Counted from the first letter of the stretch, positions 43,766-53,551 are shown. The stretch is 64,000 nt of DNA from Rubrimonas sp036788415 (GCF_036788415.1 NZ_DAIQNN010000001.1:62001-126000); one strand, 5' to 3'. A program made the numbers and translations. The notes: generated by a model from the letters alone, not told the origin.

Positions 43766-44902
43766 ATGAACGCCGCGACCGCCGAGGAGGACCTCGCCCG
43801 GATGCGCGACGCGCTGGGTCTGGCGCGGCGCGGGCTCGGGACGACCTGGCCGAATCCGTCGGTCGGGTGCGTGATCGCGCGCGACGGCGCGACGCTCGGG
43901 CGCGGGGCGACCCAACCAGGCGGGCGCCCGCATGCCGAGCAGGTCGCGCTGGCGCAGGCGCGCGCGCGCTACGGCGCGGAGGCGCTGCGCGGGGCGACGG
44001 CTTGGGTCTCGCTCGAGCCCTGCGCCCATCACGGCCGCACCCCGCCCTGCGCCGACGCGCTCGCGAAATCCGGGATCGCGCGGGTCGTGTCGACCGTCGA
44101 GGACCCCGATCCGCGGGTGCGCGGCCGCGGCTTCGCGGCGCTGCGCGCTGCGGGGGTGGCGGTGGAGACGGGCATCTGCGCCGACGAGGCGCGGCGGCTG
44201 AACGAGGGGTTCCTGCTGCGGTTGGCCGAGGGGCGCCCGCATGCGACGCTGAAGCTCGCCGCGAGCCTCGACGGGCGGATCGCGCACGAGACGGGAGAGA
44301 GCCGCTGGATCACCGGGCCGCAGGCGCGCGCGCGGGTGCATCTGATGCGCGCGCGCGCCGACGCGGTGCTGATCGGCGCCGGCGCCGCGCGCGAGGACGA
44401 TCCGATGCTCGACGTCCGGCTGCCGGGCCTGGAAGGCCGTCGCCCGGTGCGGGTCGTCGCCGATGGCGGGCTGAGCCTGTCGCTGATGTCGCGGCTCGCG
44501 CGCAGCGCCGGCGACGCGCCGCTCTGGCTGCTTCACCGCCCCGGCGTCGATCCCGCGCGCCGCGCGGCGCTCGCCGGCCTCGGCGCGCGCCCGGTCGAAA
44601 TCGCCGCCGCGCGATCCGGCGAGATCGACATGGCGGCCGCTCTGACGTTTCTCGGCGGCGAGGGGCTGACGCGGCTGATCTGCGAGGGCGGCGGGCGGAT
44701 CGCGGCGGCGCTGCTGCGCGCGGGCCTCGTCGACGAGATCGCGTGGTTCTCCGCCGGCGTCGCCATCGGCGCCGAGGGCCTGCCCGCCGTGGCGCATCTG
44801 GCGCTTCCCGACCTCGCCGCCGCGCCCCGCTTCGCGCTCGACCGCGTCGAGACGCTCGGCGAGGACGTGCTCAGCCTGTGGCGGCCCCGGACGGAAGCTT
44901 GA
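43766..44902 (+). CDS. ribD: Bifunctional riboflavin biosynthesis deaminase/reductase RibD
   Basis: A 378-residue two-domain enzyme making 5-amino-6-ribitylaminouracil phosphate. The N-terminal deaminase has the zinc motif HAE (GGRPHAEQVAL) and EPCAHHGRTPPCADA. The C-terminal reductase has TLKLAASLDGRIA, a SRWITGPQAR turn and ICEGGGRIAAALL. Its 3' end overlaps the convergent addA 3' end by 32 bp. Confidence 0.96.
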   Translation: MNAATAEEDLARMRDALGLARRGLGTTWPNPSVGCVIARDGATLGRGATQPGGRPHAEQVALAQARARYGAEALRGATAWVSLEPCAHHGRTPPCADALAKSGIARVVSTVEDPDPRVRGRGFAALRAAGVAVETGICADEARRLNEGFLLRLAEGRPHATLKLAASLDGRIAHETGESRWITGPQARARVHLMRARADAVLIGAGAAREDDPMLDVRLPGLEGRRPVRVVADGGLSLSLMSRLARSAGDAPLWLLHRPGVDPARRAALAGLGARPVEIAAARSGEIDMAAALTFLGGEGLTRLICEGGGRIAAALLRAGLVDEIAWFSAGVAIGAEGLPAVAHLALPDLAAAPRFALDRVETLGEDVLSLWRPRTEA

Positions 44903-47900
44903 GCAGCCGCGCCAGCGCCGCGTCGAGCAGCGCGTCGGGCGCGCGCATCAGGCGCGGGCCGGCGGTGTAGAGCAGCGACATCTCGACGGCGCAGCCGGGA
45001 TGGAGGCGGCGCAGCGCCTCGCGATAGGCGGCGAGCTGGCGCAGATAGGGCTCGGGGATCGCCTCGGGCGCGTCGGGCGGCGCGGCGTCGGTCTTGAAGT
45101 CGACGGCGCGCAGGCGCTTCGCATCCACGGCCAGCCGGTCGATCCGTCCGGCGATGCGCGCGCCGGCCAGATCGAGCGCGACGGCGATTTCGGCCAGCGC
45201 GCCGTCGGCGAAGAAGGGCGCGGCCTCCGGCGCCGCCATCGCGCGCGCCGCCTCCCCCGTCATTTCCGCGCGCTGCGCCGCGTCGGCCCAGGGGGCGCGG
45301 GCGCGCAGGAGGCGATCCGCGAGGGCCGGGCGCATCTCGGGCGGGGCGTCCGGCAGATGTTCGAGCAGGGCGTGGATCGCCTCGCCGCGCAGCCGCGCCG
45401 GCTCTGCCCCCGTTCCCGATCCGACCGTCCCCGATCCGACCGTCCCCGATCCGCCGGCGCCCGCGTCGCCCCCCAGCGCGCTCGCGGCGCGCCGGGGCGG
45501 CTCGGAGGGCGGAGGGGGCGGGGGCCTCCTCGCCCAGTTCGGAACGCGCGAGGGCGGCGCCGCTGCGTCTTCGGCGCGCCGTGGACGCTCGGTCGCGACG
45601 CCGACGTCCTCGACGCGCAGCATCCGCGCATCCTCCGGGAAACCCACAGGAGCCGCGACCTCGACCGCAGGCGCGGCGCGCATGCCGGCTTCGACGAGGC
45701 TGCGCCAGGTCTCCGCCTCGCCTTGCGCGCCGGCGCCGCAGACGATCAGCCAGTTCTGCGCCCGCGTCATCGCCACATAGAGAAGCCGCCGCGATTCCGC
45801 CCGCTCCAGCGCCTTCGCGGCCTCCTTGGCGCCTTGCAACGCATCCGGCGCCTCGCCCTCGGCGGCGGACCATGCGGGCAGCGGGCCGCCTTCCGCCTCC
45901 ATCGCGACGATGGCGCGGGCGCGGCCGCCCTTGGCGCTCATCGAATCGGGCAGGATCACCACCGGCGCTTCGAGCCCTTTGGCGCCGTGCACGGTCATCA
46001 CCCTGATCTCGCCTGCGGTCTTGTCGAATTCGCGCTTGATCGAGACCTCCGAGCGCGCGAGCCAGTCGAGAAACCCCTCCAGCGTCGGGATGCGGCCCTG
46101 TTCGTAGGCGAGCGCCTGGGCGAGGAACTCGTCGATCGCGTCCTCCGCCTCGACGCCGAGCCGCGCCAGCAGCCGCGCCCGCCCGCGCCCCTGCCCGGGG
46201 CCGGCGCCGAGCGCCGCTTCGAAGAACTCGTAGGGGCGCGCGAAATCGGCGTCGGCCATGGCGCGCTCGATCAGGCCGACGGCTTCCGGGTGGCGGTCGC
46301 GCGCGCCGCGCAGCGCGTCCCAGAGCCGCCCCTCGCGGCCATGCGCGAGCGCGAACAGGTCGTCCTCCGACAGCCCGCAGAGCGGCGAGCGCAGCAGCGC
46401 CGCGAGGCTGAGATCGTCCGCCGGCGTCAGCGCGACGCGGGCGAGCGCCATCAGGTCGCGCACCGCAAGCTCTTCGGCGACCTTGATCCGGTCGGCGCCC
46501 GCGACCGGCTGGCCGAGCGCCTTCAGCCGGCGCACCAGCTCCGCCGCCAGCTTGTCGCGCCGGCGCACCAGCACCATGACGTCGCCGGGCGCGACCGGGC
46601 GGCCCGCCCCGGGCAGAGGCTCGCCCTCGCGCAGCCAGCGGGCGATCTGCCCCGCGAGCAGGCCGGCGAGGCGGAGTTTCGGGTCGGTCGGCGGGGGCGC
46701 GTCGAGCGGCGCGTCCCAGGGCGGCGGGTCGTCGGGCTTCACGGGCTCGACCAGCGGCCACAGGTCGACGCGCCCCGCCAGATCGCGCTTGGCCGCGACG
46801 TGCATTGGCGCGAGCCCGTCGGCGCTCAACCCCTCGGGCGCGGCGTCGAAAGTGCGGTCCACGACGCGCAGGATCGCGGGCGCCGAGCGGAAGGAGGTGC
46901 GCAGCGTGGCCTCGGTCAGCGCGCCGCCCATGCGCGCGGCGAAGAAGCCGCGCTCGGCGCCGAAGCGGCGGGGATCGGCGCCCTGGAAGGAGTAGATCGA
47001 TTGCTTCTCGTCGCCGACGACGAAGAGGGTCCGCGCTCTGCCCTCGCCCTCTCCGGCATGGGTCTCGGCGGCGAGCGCGCGGATCGTCTCCCATTGCGCG
47101 GGCGCGGTGTCCTGCGCCTCGTCCACCAGAATGTGGTCGATCCCGCCGTCGAGCTTGTAGAGCGCCCAGGCCGCCGCGTCGGCGGTCGCGAGCAGCCGCC
47201 GGGCGCCCTCGATCAGATCGTCGTAGTCGAGCGCGCCCCGCCGGCGCTTCTCGGCCTCGTAGGCGGCGAGGAAGGCGGCGCCGAACCTCCCCAGCGCTTC
47301 GGCGCGGCGTGCGGCGGCGATGGCGAGGGCGCGCGCGCGACGCGGCTCGAAGCGTTCCGACAGCGCGATCAGCAGCGGGCGGACCCATGGATGCGCCGCG
47401 TCGGCGGATTTGGTGGGAACCTTGGCCCAGTCGCGCGGCGCACCTGCGCCCACCTGCAGCGCCTTTGCGAGCGCCGCGCCCAGCGCCTCCGCCTCGGCGC
47501 CGGCGTCGCGGAGGGCGAACGCCTCGCAGAGCGGCGCGCCGATCCAGCGATCATTGCGCGATCCCGCGGCGAGGAGCGCCGCCGCCCGCCGCAGCGCCGC
47601 GATATCGAGCCCGTCGAACAGCCCCGCCATCGGGTCCGGGTCGTCGAGATCGGCTTCGGCGAGCCCGAAGGACGCGGCGATGCGGGCGCGATCGGGCGGG
47701 GCGCGGAACAGGGCGCGGCGCGACAGGATTTCGCCGATCAGCGCGTCCATCCCCTCCTCGGCCAGATGCGCCGCCGCCGCGTCGAAAGCGCCGTCCGCGC
47801 CCGCTTCCGCCGCCTCGGCGAGGCGGTCGCGGGCCTGCATCGCCAGATCGTCCGCCGCCGCCTCGTCGAGGACCGCGAAGTCGGGCGAGACGCCCGCCTC

Positions 47901-48332
47901 CAGCGGAAAGCGCCGCAGCGCCGCGTCGCAGAAGGCGTGGATGGTCTGGATGCGCAGGCCCCCCGGCGTCTCCAGCGCCTTGGCGAAGAGGCGGCGCGCC
48001 TGCGCCAGATCGGCGCCTTTGGGCGCCGCGCCGCCGGTCAGGACGGCGAGCGCTTCGCGCAGATCGGCCTCCTCCATCAGCGCCCAGCGGCCCAGCATGG
48101 CGGTCAGACGGTCCGACATCTCGGCGGCGGCGGCGCGGGTGTAGGTGAGGCAGAGGATGCGCGCGGGGTCGGCGCCGGCCAGCATCAGCCGCGCCACCCG
48201 CTCGGTCAGCACGCGCGTCTTGCCGGAGCCGGCGTTGGCCGAGACCCATGCGCTGGTCGCGGGGTCGGCGGCGCGGCGCTGCTGCCTCGATGCGTCGGCG
48301 AGGACCGCGGCGAGGTCGGGATCGGCGGTCAT
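44871..48332 (-). CDS. addA: Double-strand break repair helicase-nuclease AddA
   Basis: A 1153-residue UvrD-type helicase with a C-terminal RecB-like nuclease. Walker A is SANAGSGKTRVL (Lys38), helicase motif II is ILVDEAQDT, and motif VI includes RLLYVAMTRA. The nuclease core is in GRIDRLAVDAKRLRAVDFKTD. With AddB it forms the alphaproteobacterial counterpart of RecBCD. The linker before the nuclease domain carries a short Gly/Val/Ser repeat encoded by a 15-bp tandem repeat (45415-45453). The ATG overlaps the addB stop. Confidence 0.95.
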   Translation of the reverse strand: MTADPDLAAVLADASRQQRRAADPATSAWVSANAGSGKTRVLTERVARLMLAGADPARILCLTYTRAAAAEMSDRLTAMLGRWALMEEADLREALAVLTGGAAPKGADLAQARRLFAKALETPGGLRIQTIHAFCDAALRRFPLEAGVSPDFAVLDEAAADDLAMQARDRLAEAAEAGADGAFDAAAAHLAEEGMDALIGEILSRRALFRAPPDRARIAASFGLAEADLDDPDPMAGLFDGLDIAALRRAAALLAAGSRNDRWIGAPLCEAFALRDAGAEAEALGAALAKALQVGAGAPRDWAKVPTKSADAAHPWVRPLLIALSERFEPRRARALAIAAARRAEALGRFGAAFLAAYEAEKRRRGALDYDDLIEGARRLLATADAAAWALYKLDGGIDHILVDEAQDTAPAQWETIRALAAETHAGEGEGRARTLFVVGDEKQSIYSFQGADPRRFGAERGFFAARMGGALTEATLRTSFRSAPAILRVVDRTFDAAPEGLSADGLAPMHVAAKRDLAGRVDLWPLVEPVKPDDPPPWDAPLDAPPPTDPKLRLAGLLAGQIARWLREGEPLPGAGRPVAPGDVMVLVRRRDKLAAELVRRLKALGQPVAGADRIKVAEELAVRDLMALARVALTPADDLSLAALLRSPLCGLSEDDLFALAHGREGRLWDALRGARDRHPEAVGLIERAMADADFARPYEFFEAALGAGPGQGRGRARLLARLGVEAEDAIDEFLAQALAYEQGRIPTLEGFLDWLARSEVSIKREFDKTAGEIRVMTVHGAKGLEAPVVILPDSMSAKGGRARAIVAMEAEGGPLPAWSAAEGEAPDALQGAKEAAKALERAESRRLLYVAMTRAQNWLIVCGAGAQGEAETWRSLVEAGMRAAPAVEVAAPVGFPEDARMLRVEDVGVATERPRRAEDAAAPPSRVPNWARRPPPPPPSEPPRRAASALGGDAGAGGSGTVGSGTVGSGTGAEPARLRGEAIHALLEHLPDAPPEMRPALADRLLRARAPWADAAQRAEMTGEAARAMAAPEAAPFFADGALAEIAVALDLAGARIAGRIDRLAVDAKRLRAVDFKTDAAPPDAPEAIPEPYLRQLAAYREALRRLHPGCAVEMSLLYTAGPRLMRAPDALLDAALARLLKLPSGAATG
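45415..45453. repeat. 15-bp tandem repeat inside addA
   Basis: Unit CCCGATCCGACCGTC occurs exactly twice (45415-45429, 45430-45444), followed by nine bases of a third copy. It is in frame and encodes a repeating Gly-Thr-Val-Gly-Ser linker just before the AddA nuclease domain. Confidence 0.85.
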
Positions 48333-51241
48333 CGGTCCTCTCCGTCGCGCCATTCGCCGAGCCGGGAGAGGTGGTCGTAATCGCCGGCGTGCTTGAGCAT
48401 CAGCGGGCGGGCGCGCGGCTGATAGGCGGTCTTGGGGTCGTCATAGGCGTCGATCAGGCGCATCAGCCCGGTCCACGCCTCGGCGGCGAGCGCCGCCGGA
48501 TCGTCCTTCACGCGCGTCTCGCCGCCCGCGCCCTTGCCGCCGCCGATCGAGAGATGGGCGAGGCGGGCGACCGGGGCGGGGTCGAGCCCCTCGAAGCCCC
48601 CGGCCTCGGCGATGGCGGCCTCGAGCGGCATCTGCTTGGCGAACTGCGCGATCTGGGCGTCGGTCGGGATCGCGCCGGTCTTGTAGTCGTAGAGCGCGAG
48701 CCGCCCGTCGCCGAGCAGGTCGATCCGGTCGGCGCGGGCCGTGAGGGCGAAGCGGCGCGCGGCGTCCTCGCGCAGGCCGGTGCGTTCGACGGCGAGGATG
48801 CGGCCCTCGGCGGCGCGCGCGCCCTCCTCGCGCAGGAACAGCGGCGCGAGGCGGGCGATGCGCGCGCGCCAGAGCCTGCGCAGCGCGGGCGGCGCGGCCT
48901 CGTCGCGCAGCGCCTCCGCGACGGCCTGCGTCAGCGCCGCCTCGGGCGGGGCGCCCGCCATCCGCACCTCGCCGAAGCGGGCGAAAGCGGCGTGCAGGGC
49001 GACGCCGCGGTCGCGCGCGTCGAGGCGGCGGCCCACCGGGTCGAGCGGCTTCAGCCCCAGAACCTTGCGCGCGTAGATCGCGTAAGGGTCGCGGATCAGC
49101 GTCTCGACCTGCGTCGCCGACAGTTGGCGGGGGCGCGCGGCGACCGGCGGGTGCGGGCGCGGGCGAGGTTCGGGGGCGGGCGGGCCGTCGGGCCGCTCCA
49201 GCGCGTCGATGGGGGCGAGCAGCGCCGCGCCGCGCGCGCGCATCCCGTCGAGCGCGTCGGGCGCGGCGCCCCCCAGCAGCGTCGTCAGCCTCTGAAGGAA
49301 GCGCGAGGGCGTCGCCGGCGCGCCGCCTTCTCGGAGCGCCCGGCTTAGGATGACGTCGGGCGCGCAGGCGCCTTGCAGGAAGTCGTGCGCGGCGAGCCCG
49401 ACCGAGCGTTCCGGCGGCGGCAGGCCGAGGCGCGCGCGCATCGGGCGGCTCAGCCATGGGTCGGGCGCAGGCGACGCCGGCCACGCGCCTTCGTTCAGCC
49501 CGCCGAGCAGGATCAGATCGGCGCTCTGGGTCCGCGCCTCGAGCGGCCCCCAGATGGCGATGCGCGGATCGGGCAGATAGGCCTCCTCGCGCGCCTCGCC
49601 GGTCAGGCAGGCGGCGAACAGGGCGGGATAATCGGCGGCGGGGCAGGGGCCGAACAGCTCCGCCGCCTCGGCGAAGCCCTGCGCCGCCGCGCGCGTCGCC
49701 TCGCCGGCCTCGCGCGCCCAGAGCTCGGGGCCGGCCAGCGCCTCGGCGAGGGCGAGGTGCAGGGCGGCGCGGTCGGCCAGCGCCTCGGGCGCGTCCGCCC
49801 CCAGCCGCTCCAGCGCGTCGAAGACCGGGTCGAGCGCCTCGGCGCCGACCTCGCGCGCGGCGGCGCGGCAGGCGGCGGCGCTGTCGAGGCCCGGGCGCGC
49901 GCGCAGCGCCTTCAGCTCGAAGCGGCGCGCGGCGCGCAGATGCGCCCGGCGGCCCTCGCCCGCGGCGGCGAGCGGGTGCTTCAGAAGCGCCAGCAGGCTC
50001 ACCGCGTCGAAGGGCGCGCAGGCGCAGTCGGCCAGCAGCTTGAGAAACATCGCCGGCGGCGTCAGCGCCAGCGGGCGGCCGCCGCTGTCGTCGGGGCGCA
50101 GGCCCCAACGCGCGAGCGCCGCCGTGACGCGCCGCGACAGCGCCCGGTCGGGCGTGATCAGCGCGACGCGTCGGCCCGGCGCCTCCAGCGCGCGCCGGAT
50201 CGCGAGCGCGAGCGCCAGCGCTTCGCGGCGCGGGTCCGCCGCCTCGATCAGCGTGAGGCCCTGCGTCGCGGCCTCGGCCTCGGCGGCGAGGGCGGGGCGG
50301 GCGTCGAGCCAGCCGTCGGTCGCGGGCGCCGGGCGCAGCGCCTGACCGAGCAGCCGGCGGCGCGGCGCGGTCGCCGGATCCGGCGCGACCCAGGGCGCGG
50401 GGTCGGACGGGCCGAGGCCGAGCGCCTCGATCAGCCGGCGGATGCCGGCGTAAGGGTGCTGCTCGTCGATCCCGTCCCAGCTGTCGGCGGCGATGTCTGG
50501 GTCGTAGCCGGGCAGCACCACCGCGCCCTGCGGCGCCCGCGCGATCGCCTGCAGCAGCAGCGCCGTCGTTCCCACCGACCCGGTCGACCCGGCGGCGATC
50601 ATCGGGGCCGCGGGCGGCGCTTCGGCCCAGCGCGCGACGAGGGCCAGCACGGCGCGTCGCCGCCGCGCCTCGGGGTCGAGCGCGCCGTCCTCCTGCTGCG
50701 CGAGGATCGCCGGCCAGTGCGCGCGCACGATCTCCAGAAAGGCGAGCGTCGCGTCCCAATGCGCGGCGTGCTCGGGGGGCGCGGCGCCCGCCAGCGCGTC
50801 GAGCCCCACCCCTTCGCGGTCGGTCTCGTCGATCAGCTTCGCCAGCGCCTCGGCGAGCGCCGGCGCGGCGATGCGGGGCGCGAAATCGGGGCGCGCGTCG
50901 AGCCACGCCCGCACCAGCCGCGTCAGCGCGAGCAGCCGGCGCGGGCGGGCGACCGGGGGCGGCAGGTCGACGGCGTCCGCCCCGTCGCCGATCTCGTCGA
51001 GCGCGCGAAGGCGGGGCAGGACGCAGGCACCCGCGCCCTCGGCAAGCCCCTGCGCCTCGAAGGCGGCGGCGACGGCGCGCGCAGCGCGGCGGGTGTTGAG
51101 GGTGAGCGAAACCTCCGCGAGCGCGAGCGGCGGCAGTCCCGCAAGCCGCGCGCGCAGGCCGCGCGCCAGAGCGTCGGCGAAGTCCGCGCCGGGGGCGACG
51201 TAGAACAGCCGCGGGCCCGGGCACTCGAACGGCAGGGTCAC
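48329..51241 (-). CDS. addB: Double-strand break repair protein AddB
   Basis: A 970-residue partner of AddA. The N-terminal half is a degenerate helicase-like region; segments AGSTGSVGTTALLLQAIARA and ILLGGLNEGAWP are typical of alphaproteobacterial AddB. The C-terminal PD-(D/E)xK nuclease motif is RADRIDLLGDGRLALYDYKTG. The four cysteines that hold an iron-sulfur cluster in Bacillus AddB are not seen. The GTG start overlaps the murU stop (GTGA). Confidence 0.93.
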   Translation of the reverse strand: MTLPFECPGPRLFYVAPGADFADALARGLRARLAGLPPLALAEVSLTLNTRRAARAVAAAFEAQGLAEGAGACVLPRLRALDEIGDGADAVDLPPPVARPRRLLALTRLVRAWLDARPDFAPRIAAPALAEALAKLIDETDREGVGLDALAGAAPPEHAAHWDATLAFLEIVRAHWPAILAQQEDGALDPEARRRRAVLALVARWAEAPPAAPMIAAGSTGSVGTTALLLQAIARAPQGAVVLPGYDPDIAADSWDGIDEQHPYAGIRRLIEALGLGPSDPAPWVAPDPATAPRRRLLGQALRPAPATDGWLDARPALAAEAEAATQGLTLIEAADPRREALALALAIRRALEAPGRRVALITPDRALSRRVTAALARWGLRPDDSGGRPLALTPPAMFLKLLADCACAPFDAVSLLALLKHPLAAAGEGRRAHLRAARRFELKALRARPGLDSAAACRAAAREVGAEALDPVFDALERLGADAPEALADRAALHLALAEALAGPELWAREAGEATRAAAQGFAEAAELFGPCPAADYPALFAACLTGEAREEAYLPDPRIAIWGPLEARTQSADLILLGGLNEGAWPASPAPDPWLSRPMRARLGLPPPERSVGLAAHDFLQGACAPDVILSRALREGGAPATPSRFLQRLTTLLGGAAPDALDGMRARGAALLAPIDALERPDGPPAPEPRPRPHPPVAARPRQLSATQVETLIRDPYAIYARKVLGLKPLDPVGRRLDARDRGVALHAAFARFGEVRMAGAPPEAALTQAVAEALRDEAAPPALRRLWRARIARLAPLFLREEGARAAEGRILAVERTGLREDAARRFALTARADRIDLLGDGRLALYDYKTGAIPTDAQIAQFAKQMPLEAAIAEAGGFEGLDPAPVARLAHLSIGGGKGAGGETRVKDDPAALAAEAWTGLMRLIDAYDDPKTAYQPRARPLMLKHAGDYDHLSRLGEWRDGEDR

Positions 51242-51948
51242 GCCGCCCCCGCGAGCGCCGCATCCGCCGCCGCGAGCCCTTCGGGCGTTCCGACGTCCAC
51301 CCAGCCGCCGCGATGGACGACGGCGAACAGCCGCCCGCGCGCAAGGAGCCGGTCCCAGATCAGGTTCATCGAGAACGCCCCCTCCGGCGCGCCCGCGAAG
51401 GCCGCCGGCGCCATGATCTGCGCCCCTGTGTAGACGAGGGGCGCCTGCGCGGCCTCGCCCCGCCGCGCCGGGCGCCCGTCGGCCCCGAGGCTGAAATCGC
51501 CGGGGCGGCCGTAGGCGATCGCGCTCGCGCGCGGGACGAGCGACAGCAGCGCGTCCATCCGGTCGGGCGCCCAGCAGGCGGCGAGCGCGGGCAGCGGGGC
51601 GGGGCCAGTCCAGATCGCGTCGGAATTGACGGTGAAGAACGGGTCGGGGCCGAGCAGAGGGAGCGCCGCCGCAGCCCCGCCGCCGGTGTCGAGAATGTCG
51701 GGCCGCTCCTCGCTGAAGGCGATCTCGGGGGCGGCGCGATCGGCGAGGTGGGCGCGGATCGCGTCGCCGAGATGGTGCAGGTTCACCACGGCGCGCGCCA
51801 CCCCGGCGGCGGCGCAGGCGTCGAGCGCATGGTCGATCAATGCCCGCCCGCCGACGCGCAGGAGCGGTTTCGGCGTGGTCAGCGTCAGCGGGCGCATCCG
51901 CGTCCCGAAGCCGGCCGCCAGCACGAAGGCCGCTTTCGGGTCGCTCAT
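51238..51948 (-). CDS. murU: Nucleotidyltransferase, probable MurNAc-1-phosphate uridylyltransferase MurU
   Basis: A 236-residue sugar nucleotidyltransferase. The signature is FVLAAGFGTRMRPLTLTTPKPLL at the N-terminus, and the catalytic Asp lies in FFTVNSDAIW. Next to an AmgK-type kinase it fits the MurU step of the cell-wall recycling route from MurNAc to UDP-MurNAc that bypasses de novo, fosfomycin-sensitive synthesis. The start overlaps the amgK stop (ATGA). Confidence 0.85.
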   Translation of the reverse strand: MSDPKAAFVLAAGFGTRMRPLTLTTPKPLLRVGGRALIDHALDACAAAGVARAVVNLHHLGDAIRAHLADRAAPEIAFSEERPDILDTGGGAAAALPLLGPDPFFTVNSDAIWTGPAPLPALAACWAPDRMDALLSLVPRASAIAYGRPGDFSLGADGRPARRGEAAQAPLVYTGAQIMAPAAFAGAPEGAFSMNLIWDRLLARGRLFAVVHRGGWVDVGTPEGLAAADAALAGAA

Positions 51949-53042
51949 GCGGTCGGCGCGCCGCGTCCGGCCGCGGCGGCGACGCGGGCGAGGCGCTGCG
52001 GCGTCGGCTCGGGCAGATGGCGCGCGACGAAGGCCGCCAGCGCCTGCAAGTCGGGGTGGGTCAGATCGCGCGACAGATGCGCCCAGACGCGCGGGATCAG
52101 CGCCAGATAGCCGGGCTTGCCGTCGCGCAGGGCCAGCCGGGCGAAAATGCCGACGATCTTGAGGTTGCGCTGCGCCGCCAGCGCCGCCGCCTGCGCCGCG
52201 AAGGCTTCGGCGTCGAAGCCCGGGTCGCGCGCTTTCAGCGCTCCGGCGAAGCGGGCGGCCATCGCCATGCGCAGGTCGGGCGAGACGTCGCGGCGCGCAT
52301 CTTCGAGCAACGAGATCAGGTCGTAGGCCGGCGCGCCGCGCAGCGCGTCCTGATGGTCGAGCAGCCCCACGCGCGCGAGGCCGCGCCGGTCGGGCAGCCA
52401 GATCAGGTTGTCGGCGTGATAGTCGCGCAGAGCGAGGGTCGAGCGGGCTTCCGCCGCCGCGGCGCAGGCGGCGGTCAGCTTCGCGTCGAATTCGGCCAGC
52501 GCGTCGGGCGAGAGCCCCACCTCGGCCCCCGCGGCCCACCAATCGGTCGCAAGGCGGGCCTCGCGCAACAGCGTCGCCGCGTCGTAGGGCGGGACGGCGT
52601 GGGCGCAGCCATGGCCGATGGCGGTCTCGGGCGGCGGGATCGCGGCGAGGGCTGCGAGCAGGTCGACGGCGGCCTCGTAGAGCGGCGCTTCGGCGGCGGG
52701 GTCGGCGGCGCAGACCCGCGAGACCAACGCGTCGCCGAAGTCCTCAAGCAGCAGAAAGCCGGCTTCGGCGTCGGCGGCGAGGATGTCCGGCGCGCTGAAG
52801 CCCTGCGCGCGCAGCCATCCGGTCAGCGCAGCGAAGGGGCGCACGTCCTCGCCTGCGGCGGGGTCGGCGTCCATGAGCACCGCGCCTGCGTCGCCCGGCC
52901 CGCCGGTCAGCCGCAGATAGCGCCGGGCGGAGGCGTCGCCGGCCAGCGGCGCCAGCCGCGCGCCGCCCCATCCGGTCGCGCGCAGGAAGCCGCGCAAGGC
53001 GTCGGCGCGCGTCTCGGCGCAGGCGGCGGCGTCGCGGCTCAT
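51945..53042 (-). CDS. amgK: Aminoglycoside-phosphotransferase-fold kinase, probable AmgK
   Basis: A 365-residue APH/choline-kinase-fold protein. The catalytic loop is LALRDYHADNLIWL and the metal-binding loop VGLLDHQDALRG. AmgK phosphorylates MurNAc and GlcNAc at the anomeric position for peptidoglycan recycling. The pairing with a MurU-type uridylyltransferase directly downstream supports this. The ATG at 53042 overlaps the tsaE stop by 4 bp. Confidence 0.85.
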   Translation of the reverse strand: MSRDAAACAETRADALRGFLRATGWGGARLAPLAGDASARRYLRLTGGPGDAGAVLMDADPAAGEDVRPFAALTGWLRAQGFSAPDILAADAEAGFLLLEDFGDALVSRVCAADPAAEAPLYEAAVDLLAALAAIPPPETAIGHGCAHAVPPYDAATLLREARLATDWWAAGAEVGLSPDALAEFDAKLTAACAAAAEARSTLALRDYHADNLIWLPDRRGLARVGLLDHQDALRGAPAYDLISLLEDARRDVSPDLRMAMAARFAGALKARDPGFDAEAFAAQAAALAAQRNLKIVGIFARLALRDGKPGYLALIPRVWAHLSRDLTHPDLQALAAFVARHLPEPTPQRLARVAAAAGRGAPTA

Positions 53043-53551
53043 CGCGTCCCCTCGATGGCGGCCAGCGCGGCGCTCCAGCCGTCGCCCTCGGTCCGCACGG
53101 CCAGCAGCCGGCCCTCGCCGCCATCGGGGAAGCCGAGCCGCAGGCGCAGCGCCCGGCGCGGCGCGAGAGGGCCGAGCCGGTCCGGCCATTCGATCAGGCA
53201 GACGCCCGTCTCGAGCGCCTCAGCGAGGCCGAGCTCCGCGGCCTCGGAGGGGTCGCTCAGCCGGTAGAGGTCGGCGTGCCAGAGCGCGGCCTCGGGCGTC
53301 TCGTAGCACTGGACCAGCGTGTAGGTCGGCGAGGGGATGTCCTCCAGCCGGCCGCAATCGGCCAGGCGCGCGGCGATCGCGGCGCGCGCCAGCGCCGATT
53401 TGCCGGCGCCGAGCGGGCCTTCGAGCAGCACCGCGTCTCCCGGCCGCAGGGCGCGCCCCAACGCGGCGCCGAGCCGGTCGGTGGCCGCCGCATCGGGCAG
53501 CAGGCGCGCCGCCGCGTCGGCGGCGGCGAAGGGGGAGGGGTCGGCGCCCAT
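53039..53551 (-). CDS. tsaE: tRNA t6A biosynthesis ATPase TsaE
   Basis: A 170-residue P-loop ATPase needed for N6-threonylcarbamoyladenosine in tRNA. Walker A is GPLGAGKSALARA, and SPTYTLVQCYE, HADLYRL and LIEWPDRLG are family signatures. The N-terminal 25 residues are extra but in frame from a clear ATG. It follows the PAS sensor gene by 42 bp. Confidence 0.95.
   Translation of the reverse strand: MGADPSPFAAADAAARLLPDAAATDRLGAALGRALRPGDAVLLEGPLGAGKSALARAAIAARLADCGRLEDIPSPTYTLVQCYETPEAALWHADLYRLSDPSEAAELGLAEALETGVCLIEWPDRLGPLAPRRALRLRLGFPDGGEGRLLAVRTEGDGWSAALAAIEGTR

Noticed and set aside
45000..48380. Long plus-strand open frame opposite addA
   Set aside because: Composition is typical of an antisense shadow. 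AddA helicase and nuclease motifs on the other strand account for the whole stretch.
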